From a virus, in the IMG/VR virus record IMGVR_UViG_3300030107_001798, positions 1 through 54,059 of that record: a stretch of 54,059 nucleotides of DNA, one strand, 5' to 3'. This document shows, one piece after another, positions 6,623-13,119 of this stretch. Position 1 is the stretch's first letter. The number at the start of each line of letters is the position of its first letter. Both the position numbers and the translations under genes were made by a program. The notes beneath the pieces are model-generated. The model made no database searches. It saw only the letters and a list, made by a program, of their open reading frames with translations, and was not told the origin of the DNA.

Positions 6623-7249
6623 ATGGCAAAAGCACTAGACGCTGTTTTTGATTCAACAGCAGTAAATAGTTGGTTACCAACTGAAGAAGGAAAGTATCCA
6701 GCTCACATAACATCTTTATCAACTAAAGAAGTTAATACAAGAGCAGGCGAAGCTATTGTTGTCAATATGACATATAAAGTAGCACCAGAAGTTGCAGATT
6801 ACAATCAAGACTTATGGGAAATGGATGGATACAACTATAAGAAAGACTCAAGTGGCGATAGAATCCCTATTATGAATGGAGATGGACAAGCAACTGCGAG
6901 TTGTGAACACTTAAAAGACAGAACTCTATATGATAATGGATTTTGGGTATTCACTGATACTTCATCTGCTAGTAAGAATCAAAGATACTTTGCTTTACTT
7001 GAAAATCTTGGCATCAAATGTGAAGATGATAAAGGTATTAAGAAATTAATGCTAGTCGAAGAAGAAGATGTAATCGGAAAACCTGTTCTTGTTGATTTAA
7101 AAAGGCAAGAATATGTAACTAAGGAAACTAGAGATTTACCAGTTGACCAACAAGAAAAGAGGTCTACGTTTAAAGTAAGTAATTTAGAGCCTTGGGAAGA
7201 TGGAGATATTCTTAGTCAAGAAGAACTTGACGATGATGTTCCATTTTAA
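6623..7249 (+). CDS. phage single-stranded DNA-binding protein (DUF669-like)
   Basis: The N-terminal domain (about 15-140) follows the layout of DUF669-type phage SSBs: EEGKYPAHI, then RAGEAIVVNMTYKV, a strand-rich core. The last residues, D-D-D-V-P-F, closely copy the acidic DDDIPF tail of bacterial SSB that recruits host replication and repair proteins. With the adjacent nuclease and annealing protein it completes a phage recombination set. The tail implies it can dock host SSB partners. AAGGAG precedes the ATG. Confidence 0.8.
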   Translation: MAKALDAVFDSTAVNSWLPTEEGKYPAHITSLSTKEVNTRAGEAIVVNMTYKVAPEVADYNQDLWEMDGYNYKKDSSGDRIPIMNGDGQATASCEHLKDRTLYDNGFWVFTDTSSASKNQRYFALLENLGIKCEDDKGIKKLMLVEEEDVIGKPVLVDLKRQEYVTKETRDLPVDQQEKRSTFKVSNLEPWEDGDILSQEELDDDVPF

Positions 7250-7291
7250 TTAAAAAAGGGTTTCCGTTAGTATAGAATAATAGGGTAAATT

Positions 7292-7364
7292 AGAGACGAG
7301 GGTAGTCAGATATATACATCTCTCTCTCGTCTCTCCCTTCGTATTCTCCCAAGAGACTACCCTC
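7292..7364 (+). promoter_or_regulatory. pseudoknot or attenuator-like RNA element 5
   Basis: AGAGACGAG (7292-7300) pairs with CTCGTCTCT (7326-7334), 9 bp. GAGGGTAGTC (7298-7307) pairs with GACTACCCTC (7355-7364), 10 bp. The strand order makes these an H-type pseudoknot if the three shared bases are split, or mutually exclusive stems otherwise. GTCTCT (7329-7334) can also pair with AGAGAC (7352-7357), a third alternative. This 1:2 / 2:3 arrangement resembles transcription or translation attenuators. The next gene starts 21 bases after the element, and SSB ends 42 bases before it. Confidence 0.6.
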
Positions 7365-7385
7365 AAAATTTCAAAAGGAAGAGAT

Positions 7386-7637
7386 ATGAATCAAGAATCA
7401 AGTGCAGTAATCAAACTAACTAAGTCTGAAATAGAAATGGTTATTAATGCTTTACAACTTACTGAAGATGCGGCTAACCATTTCGATATAGACAATATGT
7501 TTACACATAAAATAAAACACGATTTTATTCAAATAAGAACAGATATAATACAAGGAGAAAAAGAAATTGAAACCAGAAACAAAACAAAAGAAGAAAATAG
7601 GAATGGCCCGCAAGCTTGCGAAAGCTGCGATGATTGA
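7386..7637 (+). CDS. hypothetical protein, 83 aa
   Basis: Small acidic, helical protein (SEIEMVINALQLTEDAANHF) starting 21 bases after the pseudoknot-like element, with AGGAAGAG as ribosome site. It ends with C-E-S-C in the last five residues, a possible metal pair. The next gene begins 71 bases before its end in another frame. The family is not recognised. Confidence 0.65.
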   Translation: MNQESSAVIKLTKSEIEMVINALQLTEDAANHFDIDNMFTHKIKHDFIQIRTDIIQGEKEIETRNKTKEENRNGPQACESCDD

Positions 7638-7866
7638 TAAACCTCTATATAAACCAGCACCAGGTTTTGTTTACTTGCAAGATGTTAGTGTTGGTGAATT
7701 AGTTGAAACAAGTAGTGGGTTAAAAGCCATTGTTGTTGAGCATACAAACTCTGCAACTAAAATGTTGGTATTAAAAGCAGATAATCATCCAGTTGAAGAT
7801 AGAAATTTTTATTTAGGTAAGCAAAGATGGGGAATAGGAACAGAAGTTAAAGTAATAGGAGATTAA
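7567..7866 (+). CDS. hypothetical protein, 99 aa (TTG start)
   Basis: The best start is TTG at 7567 with AAGGAG eight bases upstream. An alternative is ATG at 7603 (MARKLAKAA), which would shorten the overlap with the previous gene but has a weaker ribosome site. After a basic N-terminus the body has a small beta-barrel look: VSVGELVETSSGLKAIVVEH, then MLVLKADNH. No family assigned. Two bases separate it from the next ATG. Confidence 0.6.
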   Translation: MKPETKQKKKIGMARKLAKAAMIDKPLYKPAPGFVYLQDVSVGELVETSSGLKAIVVEHTNSATKMLVLKADNHPVEDRNFYLGKQRWGIGTEVKVIGD

Positions 7867-7867
7867 A

Positions 7868-8077
7868 ATGAAAGAACCAGTAACATCATTAGAGCAAGAA
7901 TTACAAATGAGAATAGATTGGTTAGAAAAAGGATTAAAAGAAATTGTAAATCATTACTCTCATAGCGACATACCAAAAGAGGCTAGGGATATTGCTCAAG
8001 CATACCTTGATGGAGAACCAACAACAGCCGACAGATACAATAGAGGCGATGATGTAGAATATAAATATGGCAAATAA
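7868..8077 (+). CDS. hypothetical protein, 69 aa
   Basis: Short helical protein with a heptad-like N-terminus (SLEQELQMRIDWLEKGLKEI), suggesting a coiled-coil dimer. A polar, acidic tail follows. AGGAG precedes the ATG. It overlaps the next gene by 11 bases. Function unknown. Confidence 0.65.
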   Translation: MKEPVTSLEQELQMRIDWLEKGLKEIVNHYSHSDIPKEARDIAQAYLDGEPTTADRYNRGDDVEYKYGK

Positions 8078-8327
8078 TAGAGATGTTGTTAAAAAAAGTC
8101 CGTGGGAAACAAAATCTAAAGATGCAAAAAACGCTGATAACAGAATAAAATTTTGTAAGTATTGTAATATGTGTTGGGAAGATGTTCTTTTAAGCAACAC
8201 TGGTAAAGGACAAAACCAAATATATCATTATGTAGATTTTCCTTCCTATGGAAAAGAAAGAAAAATATGTTTTAAATGTAAAGGAGAGAGAAATGGGAAA
8301 AATGTCATGGATAAGTCATTTATGTGA
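8067..8327 (+). CDS. small zinc-finger protein, 86 aa
   Basis: Contains C30-x2-C33-x2-C36 and C68-x2-C71, a zinc-binding layout related to the half-knuckles of HNH-type and ribbon proteins. The HNH catalytic core is not evident, so I do not call it a nuclease. The N-terminus is basic. The gene overlaps both neighbours (11 and 35 bases), typical of the compact early arm. Confidence 0.65.
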   Translation: MANNRDVVKKSPWETKSKDAKNADNRIKFCKYCNMCWEDVLLSNTGKGQNQIYHYVDFPSYGKERKICFKCKGERNGKNVMDKSFM

Positions 8328-8520
8328 AACCAATAACAGAAAACAGCTTATAGAAGAAGTTGGCATTGAATTAGCTGATGGATTTTTAGAAGCTCACAAT
8401 AAAATGAGAGAGAATAGAAACAATCCTGCGTATCATAAATTAAACGAAATTCACGATGAAATGCAGAAGGAGGTTAAGGATGAACAAATGCCCAGCGTGC
8501 GGTTATCATCTAAAAAGTAA
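8293..8520 (+). CDS. hypothetical protein, 75 aa
   Basis: The start at 8293 is preferred because AAGGAGAGAG lies directly upstream; the longer frame from 8248 lacks such a site and overlaps more of the previous gene. The product is helical and charged (LIEEVGIELADGFLEAHNKM). No motif seen. The next gene begins 41 bases before its end. Confidence 0.6.
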   Translation: MGKMSWISHLCETNNRKQLIEEVGIELADGFLEAHNKMRENRNNPAYHKLNEIHDEMQKEVKDEQMPSVRLSSKK

Positions 8521-8854
8521 TCCCAATATAGGGAAAGAGATGAACAAAATACTTAAAGGTCGAAATAAGAGAACTGTAAAAATGCTTAATAAAGTAGCAT
8601 CGTTAATTACTTCGGAAATACCATCAGAAACAAGATATAAATATTATCAATTTCTACATGGTACTAAAGTAATAGAAGACAATGTTATAGAATGGGCTCT
8701 TCAAAGATATTATGAAGGTGAGCATGTTTATCAAGGTAAAGGATTTGCTTATCTTAGAAGTATCGCACAAACTAGAGGTAAAAACATAGAAACAATAAAA
8801 AGAAACGAGAGGGCAAGATTAGGTTCTGTTCCTCCCGTGTATCAAGGAGAATAA
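8480..8854 (+). CDS. zinc-ribbon hypothetical protein, 124 aa
   Basis: The start at 8480 is set by AAGGAGG eight bases upstream; an in-frame ATG at 8456 has no such site. The N-terminus is MNKCPACGYHL, a CxxC half of a zinc ribbon with no clear second pair. The rest is helical and basic, with FAYLRSIAQTRGKNIETIKR (about 90-109) as a possible DNA-binding helix pair. A role in replication is inferred only from its place just before DUF932, Dam and the helicase. Confidence 0.7.
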   Translation: MNKCPACGYHLKSNPNIGKEMNKILKGRNKRTVKMLNKVASLITSEIPSETRYKYYQFLHGTKVIEDNVIEWALQRYYEGEHVYQGKGFAYLRSIAQTRGKNIETIKRNERARLGSVPPVYQGE

Positions 8855-8855
8855 A

Positions 8856-8999
8856 ATGATAGTTTTTAACATAGCAGAATGGATAATAAATTTTTTAGTA
8901 CTTGGAGTTAGTATCTGTTTTTGGGCTGGAGGGATTTTTATGGTAACAATGCTAGTAACTGTATTAAAAGATTATATAGTAAGTTTTTTTGAAAAATAA
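8856..8999 (+). CDS. small membrane protein, 47 aa
   Basis: ORF with AAGGAG at 8844-8849, starting one base after the previous stop. Residues about 12-36 form one long hydrophobic segment (INFLVLGVSICFW then GGIFMVTMLV), and a short charged tail follows. It is a single- or two-pass membrane peptide. It could resemble a holin, but no lysis gene lies nearby and the late arm has better candidates. Confidence 0.6.
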   Translation: MIVFNIAEWIINFLVLGVSICFWAGGIFMVTMLVTVLKDYIVSFFEK

Positions 9000-9010
9000 A
9001 GGAGAGTAAA

Positions 9011-9130
9011 ATGCCAAAAAAAACAACCAAAAAGAAAAATATCCCAAACAATTTTAGAGGAAAAGAAGACATATTCTTTAAAAAAATAAGGGATGGATTA
9101 AAGAAATTTTTAGAATCACCATTTAAATAA
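9011..9130 (+). CDS. small basic protein, 39 aa
   Basis: Short Lys-rich ORF (MPKKTTKKKN) with AAAGGAGAG upstream. No Cys and no membrane segment. The positive N-terminus suggests nucleic acid binding. It lies between two well-supported genes with normal spacing, which is the main support that it is expressed. Confidence 0.5.
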   Translation: MPKKTTKKKNIPNNFRGKEDIFFKKIRDGLKKFLESPFK

Positions 9131-9148
9131 CATAAAAAGGAGAGAGAT

Positions 9149-9937
9149 ATGTTACAAAATGCAATGTTTCCAGTAATCGAAATACCAGCTATAGGGAAAA
9201 TGCCTGAAGGATTTAAAGAAAGAGAAAATACTGGTTATAAATTTATAATGAGAGAAGATACAGGCCAAGTTCTTAGTTGCATGACAGATAATTATAGACT
9301 TGTTACAAATAAATCTATCATTGATGCAGCTGAACCAATAATTGATAAGCATGGTGGAGAAGTGAAAGAAGTAAATGTCTTTAGCAATGGAAGGTCGGTT
9401 CATATGAAATGGAATTTTCCTAAACATATGATAAAGATTGGTAAAGATGACGAAATGACACCTGAGATTGTTGTAGGCAATAGTTATGATGGTACTCTTG
9501 GAGTAAACATTATGGCTGGAGCATTTAGATTCATCTGTTTAAATGGTGCTGTTATAGGTATAGTTGCTTCTAGGTACAAGAACAAACATATCAAATCCAA
9601 TATCTCTTTTGATGATTTCGATGAAGTAATCTCAGAGACAATGGATAAAACAAAGTTAATCTTTAAAGAAGAATTTCCTGTTTTACAAGGAACTAATTTT
9701 AAAGATAAACATGTTATTGATTTCTTGCAAATGTTTCCATTACAAGCAAATGAATTAGTCACACAAGCTCTTATAGCAAATAAACCTAAATCATTTTGGG
9801 ATTTATTTAACGTAGGTACTAACGTACTAAGTCATCACATGAATAGAAATGCTCAATCCACTCACAACATTGAAGGAAGATTATATCCTGCAATTAAGAA
9901 GTGGGCTACTAAAGAGGCAAAAGTTGCCATCGCTTGA
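9149..9937 (+). CDS. DUF932 family protein, 262 aa
   Basis: The sequence follows the DUF932 / phage-plasmid-like protein pattern: DNYRLVTNKSIIDAAEPII, then GRSVHMKWNFPKH, then VGNSYDGTLGVNIMAGAFRFICLNG (in pieces), and IEGRLYPAIKKWA at the end. The function of DUF932 is not firmly known; these genes are common next to phage replication genes. AAGGAGAGAG precedes the ATG. It ends in TGA and overlaps the methylase gene by 14 bases under the start chosen for that gene. Confidence 0.8.
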   Translation: MLQNAMFPVIEIPAIGKMPEGFKERENTGYKFIMREDTGQVLSCMTDNYRLVTNKSIIDAAEPIIDKHGGEVKEVNVFSNGRSVHMKWNFPKHMIKIGKDDEMTPEIVVGNSYDGTLGVNIMAGAFRFICLNGAVIGIVASRYKNKHIKSNISFDDFDEVISETMDKTKLIFKEEFPVLQGTNFKDKHVIDFLQMFPLQANELVTQALIANKPKSFWDLFNVGTNVLSHHMNRNAQSTHNIEGRLYPAIKKWATKEAKVAIA

Positions 9938-10757
9938 TTGGTACGATTGCCCTATTGTTATACCTTATTATGGTGGGAAGTATGAGTTGAGTAAAAGATT
10001 TGTTCCACTCATACCCCCACATGATAGGTATTTCGAGGTCTTTGCTGGAGGTTTATCAATGTTCTTCAGAAAACCAAAGGCTGAATGGAATGTACTAAAC
10101 GATAAAGACAACAACATTGTAAATCTGTATATATGTATAATAGAAAAAACGGATGAGCTCGTAGATATACTAAATTGGTTTCCCAAGTCTCGTAAATTAT
10201 TCTTAGATTTCAAAGAGGAAGTACAAGAAAAACAAGAGATTGAGATTCCAGACCCTATGAGAGCCGCTAAGTATTTTTATTGTATAAGACATAGCTTTAA
10301 TAAACTAATTCATACTCCACTGTCTATGATTAAAGATATGAATAAAAACTGGGAAGAAGAATTTAAATACTCAAGAGAAAAAATAGGAGGTGCTACTATA
10401 GAGAATTTAGACTTTGCAGAATTAGTTGATAGATACAATCCAAGACAAGGAGATTTCTGGTATCTAGACCCACCATACTTTGTTGCTCATGAAAAAGGTA
10501 ACAAGTATTATCAACATAACTTTACTGCCGATGACCATTTAAGGTTAAAAGAAAAGGTAGATAAAATACATAATGATGGTGGAAAGTTTATGGTAAGTTA
10601 TGATGCAGATGAAAGAGTTGCAGATTTGTATAAAGACTATGATGTTAGGACAATAGATTTAAAATACGCAGGTGCAACTGACGAGGCAAAACAAAAAGAG
10701 AGAAAAGAATACTTAATAATAAATTATAAACCTGTTCATCAAGCAAGTTTATTTTAA
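9924..10757 (+). CDS. dam: Dam-type (D12 class) adenine-N6 DNA methyltransferase
   Basis: Motif I region Y-Y-G-G-K and FEVFAGGLSMFF (SAM binding) is near the N-terminus, and the catalytic motif IV D-P-P-Y is in YLDPPYF. The order and length match class D12 adenine methylases. The frame is open from ATG 9849, but TTG at 9924 has AAGAGG seven bases before it and gives only a short overlap with the DUF932 gene, so I prefer it. No restriction enzyme gene is next to it; self-protection of the phage DNA against host restriction, or marking of replicated DNA, are the likely roles. The target sequence is unknown. Confidence 0.85.
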   Translation: MPSLDWYDCPIVIPYYGGKYELSKRFVPLIPPHDRYFEVFAGGLSMFFRKPKAEWNVLNDKDNNIVNLYICIIEKTDELVDILNWFPKSRKLFLDFKEEVQEKQEIEIPDPMRAAKYFYCIRHSFNKLIHTPLSMIKDMNKNWEEEFKYSREKIGGATIENLDFAELVDRYNPRQGDFWYLDPPYFVAHEKGNKYYQHNFTADDHLRLKEKVDKIHNDGGKFMVSYDADERVADLYKDYDVRTIDLKYAGATDEAKQKERKEYLIINYKPVHQASLF

Positions 10758-10769
10758 TAAGGAGATAAT

Positions 10770-12083
10770 ATGGCAAAAGAAATAAATGCAGCTCCATCCG
10801 CCTTAGAAGCTGAACAAGCTTTATTAGGTTGTATTTTAGAAGGAGGAGAAAGAGAGCAAGAAATTGCTATGGCTTGGATAAGAGACAATAATGCATTTTA
10901 CACTATAGAAAATAGGCAAATATGGGAGTCAATGGCTGAATTGTATAAAGATGGAATAGAAATAGACTTTGTGACTCTTAGCAATAAAGTAAAAGACATA
11001 CATGGAGAAAGTAAGGCATATTATATAACTGGACTAACAGAGGCTTTAATTAGTATAGCAAATGTTGAAAATTATGCAAGAATAGTATGGGAAAAATACA
11101 TACAGAGAGAGACTGCTAAATCAGCTGAGGCTTTACTTAATGCAAGTTATGAAGATTATAAAGAAGTAGGCAGTATATTAGAAAAACATAGCAAATTAAT
11201 AGACGAATTAAGGCAAATACAACCATCTAAAATTAAAGACATTGAAGTATTAGTTGAAGAGATGAAAGCAACAGTAGAAGAAGATACTAATCTTATACCA
11301 TTTAATCTTGGACATCTTGATACATTTGCAGGTGGAATGACTCGTAAAGAAATTACTGTGTTAGGTGGTAGGCCCGGTCATGGAAAAACAACTCTCGTAA
11401 TAAACATCATTAAAGGGTTAATTGAACAAGGATACAGAGTAATGTTATTTAATCGAGAAATGAGTAATACAGAGATGTTAAAGAAGATGGTGGTAATGGA
11501 ATCACATTCTCTTAAATACGGAGATATAAGACGAAATGACCTATCTGATATTAATAAAGAAGAGTTTGAGCTAGTATCAGAAAGAATAAAAGGGGAATAT
11601 GGAGAGTTTTTTATGTATGACAATGTAAGAAGCCTTGATGATTGTTTAAGGGAAATTGCTAAACATAAGCCAGATGTAGTTATTGATGATTATATTCAAT
11701 TGATACAAGTAGATGGAGTTAAAGAAGGAAGAAGGTTTGAGATTGAAAAGATAATGCAAGAATACAAATGGATATGTAAACAAGAAGATTGTTCAGCAAT
11801 ATTGGTATCTCAATTAAACAGAGAGATTGAAAAGAGATTAGACCCTAGACCTCGTATGAGTGATTATGCAGAATCAGGTGTAATTGAACAAACTGCTGAA
11901 TCGGCAATGTTTGTATTCTATGGACACAACTTTGATAGTGAAAAATTTAATCCATATAAAAGTGAAATTATAGTAGCTAAAAGTAGATATGGTAAAATAG
12001 GGACACACTTAGTTGGATTCAATGGAGGCAGGTGTAAATTCTATATGAACTCAAACATGGCGGAGAAAGACAATATTGCATAA
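10770..12083 (+). CDS. dnaB: DnaB-like replicative helicase
   Basis: The N-terminal domain opens with the DnaB signature PSALEAEQALLGCIL (9-23). The RecA-like motor holds Walker A GGRPGHGKTT at 199-208 and Walker B PDVVIDDYIQ at about 301-310, then VSQLNREIEKR and an arginine-rich DYAESGVIEQTAE segment typical of the C-terminal domain. At 437 residues it is near the normal length. It would unwind DNA ahead of a host polymerase, since the window has no phage DNA polymerase, primase or recognisable helicase loader. AAGGAG lies upstream. It overlaps the next gene by eight bases. Confidence 0.92.
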   Translation: MAKEINAAPSALEAEQALLGCILEGGEREQEIAMAWIRDNNAFYTIENRQIWESMAELYKDGIEIDFVTLSNKVKDIHGESKAYYITGLTEALISIANVENYARIVWEKYIQRETAKSAEALLNASYEDYKEVGSILEKHSKLIDELRQIQPSKIKDIEVLVEEMKATVEEDTNLIPFNLGHLDTFAGGMTRKEITVLGGRPGHGKTTLVINIIKGLIEQGYRVMLFNREMSNTEMLKKMVVMESHSLKYGDIRRNDLSDINKEEFELVSERIKGEYGEFFMYDNVRSLDDCLREIAKHKPDVVIDDYIQLIQVDGVKEGRRFEIEKIMQEYKWICKQEDCSAILVSQLNREIEKRLDPRPRMSDYAESGVIEQTAESAMFVFYGHNFDSEKFNPYKSEIIVAKSRYGKIGTHLVGFNGGRCKFYMNSNMAEKDNIA

Positions 12084-12375
12084 AAGTTGCTTGGGGTGTT
12101 ATTACGAATACCATAGTAAATGCTATTGGTTTAAACTAAAAAATAATAGCACCCCAAAAGAAATACCTAAAGATGTAATAGGAAAAGGATGTAGTAAGTA
12201 TTATAATACATCAATTGGTACATCTAAATCTAAATTGCAACAATTGTTAATAGAAAAATTTGATGGAGAAATTGTCGGAGACAAATACGAACCTCCTTCT
12301 AAACCAATAAAAGAATACAAAAGAAAGTGGGTTAAAAGCCCACATAAGTATTCTCACAGAAAGGATGCACAATGA
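12076..12375 (+). CDS. Cys-rich hypothetical protein, 99 aa
   Basis: Starts at TTG overlapping the helicase end by eight bases. Four Cys in the first 40 residues (C5, C8, C16, C39) could bind zinc or an Fe-S cluster. The rest is Lys- and Pro-rich and probably disordered. The last four bases (ATGA) contain the start of the RuvC-like gene, so the two are coupled. Function unknown. Confidence 0.65.
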   Translation: MHKSCLGCYYEYHSKCYWFKLKNNSTPKEIPKDVIGKGCSKYYNTSIGTSKSKLQQLLIEKFDGEIVGDKYEPPSKPIKEYKRKWVKSPHKYSHRKDAQ

Positions 12376-12872
12376 ATAAAACAATAATAGGAATAGACCC
12401 AGGTGCTAGTGGTGCATTATGCTTTACTAATTCAAAAGAAAAAGATATGCATACACACAAATGCCACAAACTAATAAGTGGTAGAAGATTGATTGTTTCA
12501 ATAGCTTTGAATGCATACAAATCTAAAGAAGCAATAGCGTATATAGAAAAAGTTCATGCTATGCCTCACGATGGTAGAAGTTCTTTATTTAAATTTGGAG
12601 TTAATTATGGAGCTTGGTTAGGAATACTTAATTCAATAAAAGGAATAAATAAAATAGTAGAAGTGTCACCACAGAAATGGATGAAATTTTGGGAAAATAA
12701 AATAGGAGAAAAGCTGCCAAAGGTAAAAAAGGATAGAAAGAATAAGCTAAAAGAAATAGCGTCTATCTACACAGATAAACCAGCAACACTTTGGAATGCT
12801 GATGCAGTTTTAATAACAATGTATGGAATGTACACAGAAAAGGAGAGAAACAGTGAACATAAAAAATGTTAA
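12372..12872 (+). CDS. ruvC: RuvC-like Holliday junction resolvase
   Basis: RNase H fold with the expected acidic residues: D9 in IIGIDPGASGAL, E59 in AYIEKVHAMP and D144 in WNADAVLI. The middle block VSPQKWMKFW matches the VxPxxWK pattern of phage RuvC enzymes. At 166 residues it has the length of bacterial RuvC. It would cut four-way junctions made by the annealing system, clearing branched DNA before packaging. It is coupled to the preceding gene by ATGA. Confidence 0.85.
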   Translation: MNKTIIGIDPGASGALCFTNSKEKDMHTHKCHKLISGRRLIVSIALNAYKSKEAIAYIEKVHAMPHDGRSSLFKFGVNYGAWLGILNSIKGINKIVEVSPQKWMKFWENKIGEKLPKVKKDRKNKLKEIASIYTDKPATLWNADAVLITMYGMYTEKERNSEHKKC

Positions 12873-13053
12873 TGAATATGAAGTAATTAAAGTATGTTTA
12901 AAGGCTAATTTAGAAATAATAGAAATGTGTCAAGAAAGCAATCATGAAAAGAAAAATTTATTATTATTAACAGTTATAAGTGAATTAAAAAATATGTGTG
13001 AAACAATAATACCAATATTTGAAAATAGAGTTGAAAAAAAATTAAAAAATTAG
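12853..13053 (+). CDS. hypothetical protein, 66 aa (GTG start)
   Basis: The best start is GTG at 12853 with AAGGAGAG seven bases upstream, overlapping the resolvase gene by 20 bases. The product is helical, Leu- and Glu-rich (ANLEIIEMCQES, LLLLTVISELKNMCE). It is the last gene of the plus-strand arm. Its stop codon lies at the foot of the AT-rich inverted repeat that ends the opposite late transcript. Function unknown. Confidence 0.65.
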   Translation: MNIKNVNEYEVIKVCLKANLEIIEMCQESNHEKKNLLLLTVISELKNMCETIIPIFENRVEKKLKN

Positions 13054-13119
13054 CATATATCTCTTTATTATTAATTATATCATATGCTAAAAGATGAGGG
13101 CGGGTTAAGTTAACTCGCC
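13034..13119 (-). terminator. tandem terminators between the convergent arms
   Basis: Two inverted repeats face the end of the minus-strand block. The first, 13099-13119, is a 9-bp stem with a three-base loop; it includes the stop codon of the last late gene and, read on the minus strand, is followed by CTCATCTTTT. The second pairs TTAGCATAT (13050-13058) with ATATGCTAA (13082-13090) and is followed on the minus strand by a long T-rich run (13049 down to 13034). Read on the plus strand, the GC stem is followed by TTCTTCT, so it may also stop early transcripts. Confidence 0.75.

Noticed and set aside
8856-8999. Early-arm holin
   Set aside because: Small and hydrophobic, but in the early arm away from the endolysin and without a charged holin tail; the late cluster has better candidates.
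9849-9923. Upstream ATG start of the adenine methylase (9849)
   Set aside because: It would overlap the DUF932 gene by 89 bases and add residues unlike the family; the TTG at 9924 has a ribosome site and leaves the conserved YYGGK motif near the N-terminus as usual.
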